Assembly: GCA_002733155.1 (NCBI GenBank)
Contig: NVUO01000015.1
Coordinates: forward strand, 50,816 to 58,940
Direction of reading: 5' to 3'
DNA length: 8,125 nucleotides
DNA from: Sulfurimonas sp.
Lineage (GTDB): Bacteria; Campylobacterota; Campylobacteria; Campylobacterales; Sulfurimonadaceae
The notes beneath the pieces were generated by a model that was given only the letters and a program-made list of their open reading frames with translations, made no database searches and was not told where the DNA came from. Position 1 is the stretch's first letter. The number at the start of each line of letters is the position of its first letter. The position numbers and the translations under genes are program-made. This document shows positions 1-5,969 of the stretch, piece by piece.

Positions 1-180
1 TGGTTTAAAAACAGAGATAATTCTAAAATTATATTAGCTGGCGGATTAGATTCTACAAATGTATGCTCACTAAAAGAGTATGGATTCTACGGGGTTGATG
101 TTAGTAGTGGTGTTGAAAGTTCTTTTGGCAAAAAAGATTCTGAAAAAGTAAGAAAGTTTATACAAAATGCTAAGTCATGA
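1..180 (+). CDS. trpF: Phosphoribosylanthranilate isomerase, C-terminal fragment
   Basis: The window opens inside this gene and shows its last 59 codons and a TGA stop at 178-180. TrpF converts N-(5-phosphoribosyl)anthranilate to the carboxyphenylamino-deoxyribulose phosphate in cytoplasmic tryptophan synthesis. The visible part carries the two phosphate-binding segments of the TIM barrel's C-terminal half: an ILAGGL segment (residues 11-16 of the fragment) followed by a conserved Asn-Val, and a GVDVSSGVESSFGKKD segment near residues 34-49. Together these are the family's characteristic ending. The start lies outside the window. Its last 14 bases overlap the start of the downstream exonuclease gene on the same strand, so the two are probably co-transcribed and translationally coupled. 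The family assignment is secure from these motifs. Confidence 0.93.
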   Translation, partial: WFKNRDNSKIILAGGLDSTNVCSLKEYGFYGVDVSSGVESSFGKKDSEKVRKFIQNAKS

Positions 181-961
181 CTTTTCTCTAGATGCAAAAA
201 GTATACATAAACTATCATCTAAGGGTTTATGTTTACAGACATTAAAAGAGCAGATTGGTGATGACTTAGATTTTAACCTAGAGTTATGGCGTGCTCAAGG
301 TTTAGATATAATCAAAGAGCGTGGTAGTTTTTATTTCTCAACTAAGTTTATGCCGATATCAGAAGCTACTTTCTGTATAGTTGACATAGAAACAAATGGC
401 TCCAAAATAGATAAACATCAGATTATAGAACTTGGAGCTGTAAAAGTAAGGCAAGGAAAAATTATTGCTAGATATGAATCTCTTGTTAAGTGTAATGAAA
501 TAAATAAGCATATTACAGAAATAACTGGTATAAAAGTTGAAGATACAAAAGATGCACCTAGATTAAAACAAGTCCTATATGAGTTTAAAGAGTTTTTATC
601 AGATGATATTTTTGTAGCACATGATGTAAAATTTGATTATAGATTTATATCTTTAAGTTTACAAAAAATTGGTTTAGCCCCTTTATTAAATAGAAGTTTA
701 TGTACATTAGATTTATCCGAACGTACAATCCAATCTTATAGATACGCCTTATCATACTTAAATGAAGCTTTTAATTTAAACCCAGATGCTACACATCATA
801 GAGCTATGTCTGATGTACTTACAACTACAGCTTTATTTAATAAGTCTATAAATAACTTAGATAAAAGTATAAAAAATGTTGAGGATTTAATAAGATTTTC
901 TAAAAATGCAAGAAGATTAAAAAGACCAAAATTCAATCCACTATTAAAAGTGGATTTATAA
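167..961 (+). CDS. dnaQ: DnaQ-like DEDDh 3'-5' exonuclease (DNA polymerase III epsilon-type)
   Basis: This 264-residue protein has a DEDDh exonuclease domain from about residue 68 to 230. Exo I is the DIETNG segment (Asp73, Glu75), Exo II is AHDVKFDYRF (Asp157), and Exo III is HRAMSD (His211, Asp216), so all five catalytic residues are present. Family members remove 3' nucleotides, either as the proofreading subunit of DNA polymerase III or in repair and RNA trimming. About 65 residues precede the nuclease domain. They are predicted helical with a short strand-like end (SFYFSTKFMP) and resemble a small winged-helix-type domain, which is an inference. The tail of about 35 residues is basic. 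The ATG start overlaps trpF by 14 bp. The upstream AGAAAG is a weak ribosome binding site, so coupling to trpF translation is likely. The gene ends 2 bp from the accA stop on the other strand. Whether it is the replicative epsilon subunit or a paralogue cannot be decided here, so the symbol is provisional. Confidence 0.85.
   Translation: MLSHDFSLDAKSIHKLSSKGLCLQTLKEQIGDDLDFNLELWRAQGLDIIKERGSFYFSTKFMPISEATFCIVDIETNGSKIDKHQIIELGAVKVRQGKIIARYESLVKCNEINKHITEITGIKVEDTKDAPRLKQVLYEFKEFLSDDIFVAHDVKFDYRFISLSLQKIGLAPLLNRSLCTLDLSERTIQSYRYALSYLNEAFNLNPDATHHRAMSDVLTTTALFNKSINNLDKSIKNVEDLIRFSKNARRLKRPKFNPLLKVDL
935..956. terminator. Hairpin at the convergent exonuclease/accA ends, possible bidirectional terminator
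   Basis: A perfect 8-bp inverted repeat, AATCCACT and AGTGGATT, encloses a 6-base loop. It covers the last codons of the exonuclease gene and lies 7 bp beyond the accA stop when read on the minus strand. Its position between convergent genes suits termination in both directions. Neither side is followed by a clean run of T (only AT-rich sequence follows), so intrinsic termination is plausible rather than shown. The repeat also encodes exonuclease residues, so it could be incidental. Confidence 0.4.
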
Positions 962-963
962 AA

Positions 964-1899
964 TTATTCGCTAAAGGCACCAACACCAGTTAGTTTTTTA
1001 TATCTAGCTTCCATACGTTTATCTTCGCTAAGTTCTCTAAGAGATTTAACATTATCTAAAAAATATTCAGCAAGGGCGGCTGCACTAGAATCTATATCTC
1101 TATGTGCACCAATTAATGGTTCATTTATTACATCATCAATAAGATTAAACTCTAATAAATCAGAACTTGTAATTTTCATAGCATTAGTTGCAGCTTCGGT
1201 TTTTTTCGGGTCAGACCAAAGAATAGCTGAACAACCCTCAGGTGAAATAACTGAAAATACTGAGTATCTCATCATAGCAAACTTATCAGCTACACCAATA
1301 GCTAAAGCACCACCAGATCCACCTTCGCCAATTACAATCGATATAGTCTGTGTTTTAAGTTCAGCTAACTCTAAAAGATTTCTAGCTATAGCTTCACTTT
1401 GGTTTCTTTCTTCAGCACCAATACCAGGATATGCACCTGGAGTATCAATTAACATTAGTAAAGGAATTTTAAATTTTTCAGCTAATTTAGCTGCACGAAG
1501 GGCCTTTCTATAACCCTCAGGATGTGGCATTCCAAAATTTCTTTTAATCTTATTTTTGGTACCACGACCTTTTTGCTCACCTATAACTATTACTTTCTCA
1601 TCACCTATATAACCAATATAACAAAGTATAGCTTCATCATCACGGAAGTGTCTATCTCCATGTATTTCATACTTATCACGCATAATTAAGTTTATATAAT
1701 CAAGTGCATATGGTCTATCTTGATGGCGAGCTAATTGTAATTTTTGAAAGTCACTTAGATTTTTAAAAGTTTTAGAAACTTCTTTATCTAAAGTAGCTTT
1801 TAATTTTTCTACAGCTGCTTCGTCATGGCGAACCTGTGCAGAGATAATATCTTCTTGGATATCTTTTATCTTTAATTCAAAGTCTAAATATGTAGCCAA
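964..1899 (-). CDS. accA: Acetyl-CoA carboxylase carboxyltransferase subunit alpha
   Basis: This is the alpha subunit of the carboxyltransferase that, with AccD, moves the carboxyl group from carboxybiotin to acetyl-CoA to make malonyl-CoA, the committed step of fatty acid synthesis. At 311 residues it is close to the usual length of about 315. A helical N-terminal region (residues 1-75) precedes the crotonase-like fold. Family signatures are GDRHFRDD (81-88), GEQKGRGTK (107-115), [15 protein letters not shown] (121-135), [18 protein letters not shown] (150-167), and the glycine-rich oxyanion segment [12 protein letters not shown] (191-202) followed by [12 protein letters not shown] (217-228). 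The start codon is TTG at 1899-1897, with AAGGA six bases upstream. The next in-frame Met is residue 73, so TTG is well supported. It follows fabF by 15 bp and is surely in the same transcript. The partner accD is not in the window. Confidence 0.97.
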   Translation of the reverse strand: MATYLDFELKIKDIQEDIISAQVRHDEAAVEKLKATLDKEVSKTFKNLSDFQKLQLARHQDRPYALDYINLIMRDKYEIHGDRHFRDDEAILCYIGYIGDEKVIVIGEQKGRGTKNKIKRNFGMPHPEGYRKALRAAKLAEKFKIPLLMLIDTPGAYPGIGAEERNQSEAIARNLLELAELKTQTISIVIGEGGSGGALAIGVADKFAMMRYSVFSVISPEGCSAILWSDPKKTEAATNAMKITSSDLLEFNLIDDVINEPLIGAHRDIDSSAAALAEYFLDNVKSLRELSEDKRMEARYKKLTGVGAFSE

Positions 1900-1905
1900 A
1901 GTAAA

Positions 1906-1910
1906 TCCTT
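1906..1910 (-). promoter_or_regulatory. Ribosome binding site fixing the TTG start of accA
   Basis: On the minus strand AAGGA (1910-1906) is followed by six bases and then TTG at 1899-1897. No ATG or GTG competes at proper spacing. The site sits in the 15-bp gap after the fabF stop. Confidence 0.8.
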
Positions 1911-1914
1911 ATAC

Positions 1915-3132
1915 TTAGATTTTTTTGAATATTAAAACGCCATTAGTACCACCAAAACCAAATGAGTTACTCATTACAATATTTAGTTCAGCAGCTCTTG
2001 CTCCACTTGTAACATAATCTAAATCACAATTTTCATCAGGCGTAGTATAGTTAATTGTTGGAGGAATAATTCCATCACGCATAGCCAGTAAACATGTAAC
2101 AGCTTCAATCCCACCAGCTGCACCTAGACAGTGACCGATTTGACCTTTAATAGAACTCACTGGAGGACAGTTTTTTGCCCCACCGAGTAACTCTTTTAAA
2201 GCTGCAGTTTCATTTTTATCATTGATTGGAGTTGAAGTACCATGTGCATTTACATAATCAAGTTTGGGCTCACCTGCCATTTTATATGCAGCTTTCATTG
2301 CACGGGCTGGACCATCAAGACTTGGAGTTGTTATATGACTAGCGTCACCACTCTCACCAAAACCAATAATTTCACCATAAATATTTGCACCACGCGCAAC
2401 TGCATCTTCATATACTTCTAAAATAAGAGCAGCTCCACCCTCACCCATAACAAAACCATCACGATTTGCATCAAATGGACGAGAAGCCTGTTTTGGGTTT
2501 TCATTGTTAGTAGATAATGCTTTCATAGCAGCAAAACCACCTACACCAGCACCAGTAATTGCACACTCTGCAGATACTACTAACATTTTATCAGCACCAC
2601 CACATATAATTGTTTTAACAGCTTCACTTATTGAATGGGTACCAGCTGCACAAGCTGTAACAGATGAAAGATTTGGTCCCTTAGTGCCATGTTTTATAGA
2701 TACAAACCCACCAAGCATATTTACAAGTGCCCCTGGGATAAAAAATGGGGAAATTCTACGAGGTCCACGAGTCTCTAAAATAATTGAGTTTTTTTCAATA
2801 CTAGGAAGACCACCTATACCTGAACCAGCAGATATACCAAATCTTTCCATATCAGTATCTTCTGGTAAATTAGCATCTAGCATTGCTTCTTGAGCAGCTT
2901 TTAGCCCTAGGTGAATAAATCTATCAGCTTTTTTAACCTCTTTTGCTGCCATTACTGTAGATGGGTCAAAATCTTTTACTTCACCAGCTATTTTAACACT
3001 GTAAGCTTCAGGGTCAAACAATGTAATTTTATCTATGCCACATTCACCATCGCATATTGCCTTAAAAGAGCTCTCTTTATCATTTCCAACTGCATTTATC
3101 ATGCCCATACCAGTAACTACAATTCTTTTCAT
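1915..3132 (-). CDS. fabF: Beta-ketoacyl-ACP synthase II
   Basis: FabF condenses malonyl-ACP with a growing acyl-ACP during chain elongation in the cytoplasm. This start gives 405 residues, normal for the family. The Cys-His-His triad is visible: Cys161 in SVTACAAGTHS, His297 in NAHGTSTPIND, and His334 in KGQIGHCLGAAGG, with the supporting Lys329. The C-terminal SFGFGGTNG loop (389-397) is also intact. The N-terminus KRIVVTGMGMINAVG is typical. The longest reading frame begins six bases earlier at a TTG (3138). That TTG is only two bases from the GGAG ribosome binding site, while ATG 3132 is eight bases away and gives the usual MKR... start, so I chose the ATG. It lies between acpP (115 bp upstream) and accA (15 bp downstream). 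The acpP-fabF adjacency is standard in bacteria. Confidence 0.97.
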   Translation of the reverse strand: MKRIVVTGMGMINAVGNDKESSFKAICDGECGIDKITLFDPEAYSVKIAGEVKDFDPSTVMAAKEVKKADRFIHLGLKAAQEAMLDANLPEDTDMERFGISAGSGIGGLPSIEKNSIILETRGPRRISPFFIPGALVNMLGGFVSIKHGTKGPNLSSVTACAAGTHSISEAVKTIICGGADKMLVVSAECAITGAGVGGFAAMKALSTNNENPKQASRPFDANRDGFVMGEGGAALILEVYEDAVARGANIYGEIIGFGESGDASHITTPSLDGPARAMKAAYKMAGEPKLDYVNAHGTSTPINDKNETAALKELLGGAKNCPPVSSIKGQIGHCLGAAGGIEAVTCLLAMRDGIIPPTINYTTPDENCDLDYVTSGARAAELNIVMSNSFGFGGTNGVLIFKKI

Positions 3133-3140
3133 TAACAACT

Positions 3141-3144
3141 CTCC
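3141..3144 (-). promoter_or_regulatory. Ribosome binding site that decides the fabF start
   Basis: GGAG on the minus strand (3144-3141) stands eight bases before ATG 3132 and only two before the in-frame TTG 3138. The spacing favours the ATG and trims two residues from the longest reading frame. Confidence 0.75.
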
Positions 3145-3161
3145 GCAATATATAAAAATAC

Positions 3162-3167
3162 TTTATA
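3162..3167 (-). promoter_or_regulatory. Possible -10 box upstream of fabF
   Basis: TATAAA on the minus strand (3167-3162) lies about 30 bases before the fabF ATG in a gap of 115 bp that is almost pure A/T. No recognisable -35 is seen, which is usual for sigma-70 promoters in Campylobacterota. In sequence this AT-rich such boxes arise by chance, so support is weak. It would allow fabF-accA to be transcribed apart from acpP. Confidence 0.25.
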
Positions 3168-3205
3168 GAACCTAATTAATAAAATTAATAATTAAGCTCT
3201 AAAAA

Positions 3206-3247
3206 TACTAAATACTAAATATGTAAATTATAAGTTATAAGTTATAA
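3206..3247. repeat. Two adjacent short tandem repeats with 7-bp units, fabF-acpP gap
   Basis: Read on the plus strand, TACTAAA occurs twice in a row (3206-3219). A few bases later TTATAAG occurs twice (3228-3241) and is followed by TTATAA, completed as TTATAAT by the first base of the acpP stop codon. The unit length is seven in both arrays. They sit directly 3' of acpP on its transcript. Low complexity makes chance a serious alternative. Confidence 0.5.
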
Positions 3248-3475
3248 TTATTTACTTTCTATATAGTTAACTACATCAGCAACAGTTTGAATTTTTTCTG
3301 CTTCATCATCAGGAATTTCAATATCAAACTTTTCTTCAAGAGCCATTACTAGTTCAACTACGTCAAGACTATCAGCACCTAAGTCTTCAACAAATTTTGC
3401 ATCCTCTTTAACTTCATCTGCATTAACGCTTAACTGTTCAACTACTACTTCTTTAATCTCTTCTAAAAGTGCCAT
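3248..3475 (-). CDS. acpP: Acyl carrier protein
   Basis: A 75-residue acidic, four-helix carrier protein that holds growing acyl chains on a 4'-phosphopantetheine arm for all steps of type II fatty acid synthesis and passes them to lipid and lipid A synthesis. The attachment site is Ser36 in the canonical [16 protein letters not shown] segment (33-48), followed by the acidic recognition helix and IPDDEAEKI. Length and motif match the family exactly. The ATG start has AGGAG five bases upstream, the strongest ribosome binding site in the window and fitting for one of the most abundant bacterial proteins. It follows fabG by 72 bp and precedes fabF by 115 bp, so it may have its own promoter. In C. 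jejuni, fumarate reductase genes lie between fabG and acpP; they are absent here. Confidence 0.98.
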   Translation of the reverse strand: MALLEEIKEVVVEQLSVNADEVKEDAKFVEDLGADSLDVVELVMALEEKFDIEIPDDEAEKIQTVADVVNYIESK

Positions 3476-3505
3476 TCTAGCTCCTATTTTTTAATTTAAT
3501 ATGTG

Positions 3506-3511
3506 ATTATA
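3506..3511 (-). promoter_or_regulatory. Candidate acpP promoter (-10 box)
   Basis: A perfect TATAAT on the minus strand (3511-3506) lies 30 bases before the acpP ATG, in the 72-bp fabG-acpP gap. It would give a leader of roughly 25 bases containing the strong AGGAG. No clear -35 is present, only A/T-rich sequence, as expected for this phylum. A dedicated promoter would explain high ACP output independent of gpmI-fabG. This is inferred, not shown. Confidence 0.45.
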
Positions 3512-3547
3512 TCTAATTTATTATAAATAACAGATTAGAGTCAGTAT

Positions 3548-4294
3548 TTATGCCATATTCATTCCACCATTTACTTTTAAAGTTTCACCAGTAATATAGC
3601 TTGAATAATCTGAAAGTAAAAAAGCTGTAGCCTCTGCAACTTCTTTAGCCTTACCCATTCTTTTCATTGGAATTTTAGCATTAATTGAATCTTTAATATC
3701 ATCAGATAATATTGTAGTCATTTCAGTAGCAATAAAACCAGGTGTTACACTATTGTAACGAATACCGCTGGTAGCAGCTTCAATTGCAAAAGATTTTGTC
3801 ATTGCAATAACTCCACCCTTAGATGCTGCATAATTTGTCTGCCCAGCATTACCAGTTTCACCAATAATTGATGATATATTTACAACTGCTCCAAATTTTT
3901 TCTTTCTCATAACCTTCATAGATTCGCGACAACCTATAAAACATGAAGTTAGGTTTGCATTAATTACTGACATAAAGTCATCAGTTTTCATACGTAAGGC
4001 AAGTTTATCCTTTGTAATACCAGCATTATTTACCAGATATGAAAGTTCACCATCAGAATCTATAATTGTTTTAATAGCATCTATAAACGCTTGCTCATCA
4101 CTTACATCAAAACCAATTACAGCTGCTTTTCCACCAGCTTCTTCAATAGTTTCTTTAACTGCATCAGCTTCTTTAGCCCCAGTTCTATAGTTTATCCATA
4201 CTTTTAGACCAAAACCTGCTAAAGTTTTTGCAATCTCTGAACCAATACCACGACTTGAACCTGTAACTAAAACATTATTTCCACTAAATTTCAT
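3548..4294 (-). CDS. fabG: 3-oxoacyl-ACP reductase
   Basis: FabG is the NADPH-dependent short-chain dehydrogenase that reduces 3-oxoacyl-ACP to 3-hydroxyacyl-ACP in each elongation cycle. At 248 residues it matches the family. The Rossmann cofactor loop is TGSSRGIG (11-18), and NNAG is at 89-92. The catalytic tetrad is Asn114, Ser142, Tyr155 and Lys159, within NISS and NYAASKGG. The C-terminal PGFIATEMT and ITGETLKVNGGMNMA segments are typical of FabG rather than other SDR members. The adjacent acpP and fabF confirm the role. The start is ATG 4294 with AAGG eight bases upstream. A second ATG four bases earlier (4298) is in another frame and closes after four codons. That frame is the end of the unexplained reading frame entering from the gpmI-fabG gap, and it overlaps fabG by 11 bp. 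Confidence 0.97.
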   Translation of the reverse strand: MKFSGNNVLVTGSSRGIGSEIAKTLAGFGLKVWINYRTGAKEADAVKETIEEAGGKAAVIGFDVSDEQAFIDAIKTIIDSDGELSYLVNNAGITKDKLALRMKTDDFMSVINANLTSCFIGCRESMKVMRKKKFGAVVNISSIIGETGNAGQTNYAASKGGVIAMTKSFAIEAATSGIRYNSVTPGFIATEMTTILSDDIKDSINAKIPMKRMGKAKEVAEATAFLLSDYSSYITGETLKVNGGMNMA

Positions 4295-4333
4295 TCATTT
4301 TTCCTTTTATTTCATAAAACTCAATTACAATGT

Positions 4334-4347
4334 CGGAAGTAATTCCG
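4334..4347. repeat. Short inverted repeat CGGAA-GTAA-TTCCG
   Basis: Five base pairs enclose a four-base loop within the G+C-rich block ahead of fabG. As RNA from the fabG strand it would form a small hairpin about 40 bases upstream of the start codon. It is short enough to be incidental. It could be an operator half-site pair or part of a larger fold. Confidence 0.4.
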
Positions 4348-4380
4348 CCATCTTCGCTTGGATCGCTGTGGTCACTAAAG

Positions 4381-4400
4381 CTAGGCTCTATATGAGCTAG
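4381..4400 (-). terminator. Hairpin just after gpmI, weak terminator candidate
   Basis: CTAG and CTC pair with GAG and CTAG around a five-base TATAT loop, with one bulged base: seven base pairs, starting 11 bases past the gpmI stop. On the gpmI strand it is followed by CTTTAG, which is too few T residues for a convincing intrinsic terminator. It may attenuate read-through from gpmI into fabG or be part of the unusual block around it. Confidence 0.25.
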
Positions 4401-4411
4401 ATATTAAAGTG

Positions 4412-5887
4412 TTAAACTAGACTATGATCCATCTCAGCTGGAATCTCAAGACCCATAAGCTTTAAAACAGTTGGTGCGATATTGTTTAAAGCACCACTAT
4501 CAACTTTATCTACACCATCAGCTTCAACAAAACACCAAACCTTACCAACTGTATGATTAGTTAAAATATTTCCATTTTCATCACGCATCTCTTCACAGTT
4601 TCCATGATCAGAGGTAATAATTAAGGCATAATCTAACTCTTTTGCCTTATCCATAATAAGTCCAAGTTGTTTATCTACAGTTGAAACCGCAATTTTTGCA
4701 GCTTCAAAATTTCCAGTATGTCCAACCATGTCCCCATTTGCAAAGTTTACTACTATAAAATCATAATTATCTTCCATAGCTTTTAAAACCGCATTTCCAA
4801 CTTCATCTGCACTCATTTGAGGTACCTCATCATAAGTTTTTACATCTGGTGATGGAATTAAAACTCTAGTTTCATTTGCATAAGGTTCATCAATACCACC
4901 ATTTAGAAAAAATGTAACATGTGCGTACTTTTCTGTCTCTGCAGTATGTAGTTGTCTTAAACCATTAGCAGATATAACTTCAGCTAGAGTGTTTTTTGGT
5001 ACATCTTTTTTAAATAAAACTGGATAAGAAAAACTTTTATCATATTCAGTTATTGTAGCTAGATTTACATTTATATGTTTTTTTGAAAAAGCATTAAAAT
5101 ATTCATCTCCTATAGCTGATACTATTTCACGCATCCTATCACTTCTAAAGTTGATAGTTAATACACTATCCCCATCTTTCATTCCATCATAAGATTCAAA
5201 GGCTGTTGGAAGAACAAACTCATCAGTATCACCTAATGAATATGAATGACCAATATAACCAGCTGGCTCGTACTTAGCCTTAGGGCTTGCATTTACAATA
5301 GCTTCATAAGCCATTTGAATTCTTTCCCAACGATTATCCCTATCCATAGAGTAAAAACGCCCAGAAATAGTAGCTATACTTATATTATCATCTAAATATT
5401 TCTCAACTATAGATATATATTTCTGTGCAGATGTTGGTGATACATCCCTACCATCAGTTATGAGATGTAAAAATACTTTTTTTCCCTCAACTGATGCAAT
5501 TTTTGCCAGACCCATAAAGTGCTCTATGTGAGAGTGTACACCACCATCACTCATAAGACCAATAAGATGTAATCTGTCTGAATTATCTAAAAAATTTTTT
5601 AATTCAATATTATCTTTTAAAGTATTTTCATTTAAAGCCAAAGAAATTTTAACTAAATCTTGATATAAAACCCTTCCACTACCAATACTCATATGACCAA
5701 CTTCTGAATTACCCATTTGACCTTCTGGAAGACCTACGCTTAGACCAAAAGTATCTATAAGTGAATGGGGAGTATTTGCAAAAAGTTTATCATATGTTGG
5801 TTTGTTCGCGTTATAAAATGCATTATACTCAGTCTTTGAACAAAAACCAATACCATCAGTAATAACTAATACAGCTTTTTTACCCAA
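4412..5887 (-). CDS. gpmI: 2,3-bisphosphoglycerate-independent phosphoglycerate mutase
   Basis: This Mn-dependent glycolytic and gluconeogenic enzyme interconverts 3- and 2-phosphoglycerate through a phosphoserine intermediate. The 491 residues are slightly short of the common 510. The phosphatase domain, which belongs to the alkaline phosphatase superfamily, is split. Asp11 (TDGIG) and the nucleophile Ser61 (QMGNSEVGH) are near the N-terminus. The metal ligands Asp386/His390 (ANGDMVGHTGN), Asp427/His428 (TSDHGN) and His445 (TNHT) are near the C-terminus. The inserted transferase domain carries VHSH (117-120), TDGRD (144-148), the arginine-rich substrate site RFYSMDRDNRWER (177-189) and NFRSDRMRE (246-254). 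Lys320 lies in EKYAHVTFFLNGG. The start codon is TTG at 5887-5885 with AAGGA six bases upstream; the next in-frame Met is residue 58. It leads the minus-strand block, 117 bp before fabG, and faces away from mraY. Confidence 0.97.
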   Translation of the reverse strand: MGKKAVLVITDGIGFCSKTEYNAFYNANKPTYDKLFANTPHSLIDTFGLSVGLPEGQMGNSEVGHMSIGSGRVLYQDLVKISLALNENTLKDNIELKNFLDNSDRLHLIGLMSDGGVHSHIEHFMGLAKIASVEGKKVFLHLITDGRDVSPTSAQKYISIVEKYLDDNISIATISGRFYSMDRDNRWERIQMAYEAIVNASPKAKYEPAGYIGHSYSLGDTDEFVLPTAFESYDGMKDGDSVLTINFRSDRMREIVSAIGDEYFNAFSKKHINVNLATITEYDKSFSYPVLFKKDVPKNTLAEVISANGLRQLHTAETEKYAHVTFFLNGGIDEPYANETRVLIPSPDVKTYDEVPQMSADEVGNAVLKAMEDNYDFIVVNFANGDMVGHTGNFEAAKIAVSTVDKQLGLIMDKAKELDYALIITSDHGNCEEMRDENGNILTNHTVGKVWCFVEADGVDKVDSGALNNIAPTVLKLMGLEIPAEMDHSLV

Positions 5888-5893
5888 ATTTAT

Positions 5894-5898
5894 TCCTT
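5894..5898 (-). promoter_or_regulatory. Ribosome binding site fixing the TTG start of gpmI
   Basis: AAGGA on the minus strand (5898-5894) lies six bases before TTG 5887-5885, the same sequence and spacing as at accA. No other start codon is near. Confidence 0.8.
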
Positions 5899-5927
5899 TT
5901 TATGTACAAAATATATTATTTAAGCGT

Positions 5928-5933
5928 ATTATA
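5928..5933 (-). promoter_or_regulatory. Candidate gpmI promoter (-10 box)
   Basis: A perfect TATAAT on the minus strand (5933-5928) lies about 40 bases before the gpmI TTG, implying a leader of roughly 30 bases. It is one base from the mraY -10 box on the other strand. No -35 consensus is seen, as expected in Campylobacterota. Confidence 0.5.
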
Positions 5934-5934
5934 C

Positions 5935-5940
5935 TATAAT
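5935..5940 (+). promoter_or_regulatory. Candidate mraY-murD promoter (-10 box)
   Basis: A perfect TATAAT sits 29 bases before the mraY TTG, predicting transcription start near 5947 and a leader of just over 20 bases holding AAGGA. Upstream sequence is A/T-rich without a TTGACA-like -35. Confidence 0.55.
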
Positions 5941-5955
5941 GCTGTTTTTAAATAT

Positions 5956-5960
5956 AAGGA
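5956..5960 (+). promoter_or_regulatory. Ribosome binding site supporting the TTG start of mraY
   Basis: AAGGA ends nine bases before TTG 5970-5972. The next in-frame Met is residue 36, and starting there would delete the first membrane segment. Confidence 0.75.
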
Positions 5961-5969
5961 TATATTACA

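Larger units (their letters stand above)
4331..4400. other. Compositionally anomalous block between gpmI and fabG
   Basis: Thirty-four of these 70 bases are G or C (about 49%), against about 12% in a 90-bp sample of the fabF-acpP gap (3151-3240). Four CpG dinucleotides lie in 4334-4365, although CpG is otherwise sparse here. The block includes a CGGAA/TTCCG inverted repeat at its left end and a CTAG-flanked hairpin at its right end. Minus-strand AGCGA is repeated directly nine bases apart. It could be a dispersed intergenic repeat, a remnant of a gene, or a conserved RNA element. Nothing in it identifies a known family. Confidence 0.6.
4284..4403 (-). other. Start-less small reading frame ahead of fabG, possible gene remnant
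   Basis: On the minus strand 39 codons are open between an in-frame TAA (4406-4404) and TAG (4286-4284, inside fabG). The translation includes IEPSFSDHSDPSEDGG and then DIVIEFYEIKGKMNEI, which looks like ordinary protein with an acidic centre. The fabG ribosome binding site falls in codons for KGK, as often happens when one gene ends over the start of the next. No ATG, GTG or TTG opens the frame apart from the fifth-last codon, and no ribosome binding site precedes it. It may be the 3' end of a decayed gene, or chance in a block of higher G+C. I recognise no family. Confidence 0.3.
5928..5940. repeat. Perfect palindrome ATTATA-C-TATAAT in the gpmI/mraY divergent region
   Basis: The two candidate -10 boxes form a 13-bp inverted repeat around a single C. 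Because each arm is a TATAAT read outward, one RNA polymerase bound here would block the other. The palindrome does not extend further into the flanks. Confidence 0.6.

Noticed and set aside
2504..2893. 129-codon plus-strand open frame
   Set aside because: It lies wholly antisense to fabF, whose active-site and glycine-loop motifs are intact. Its proline- and isoleucine-rich translation is a mirror of FabF codons, with no domain and no ribosome binding site.
2911..3135. 74-codon plus-strand open frame
   Set aside because: Antisense to the fabF N-terminus. The translation is low-complexity and Phe/Tyr/Cys-rich without a recognisable motif.
3170..3196. A/T-only inverted repeats (ATTAAT-AAA-ATTAAT) after acpP as a terminator
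   Set aside because: The stem is pure A/T and very weak, with no T-run. Self-complementary A/T words are expected by chance here.
4325..4375. Minus-strand GTG-started 16-codon frame (4375 to 4325) ahead of fabG
   Set aside because: It is too short, lacks a ribosome binding site, and is one of three overlapping open frames in the same G+C-rich block.
4330..4395. 21-codon plus-strand frame starting ATG TCG in the gpmI-fabG gap
   Set aside because: No ribosome binding site precedes it and it overlaps the opposite frame in the same block. Its openness probably follows from the higher G+C of the block.
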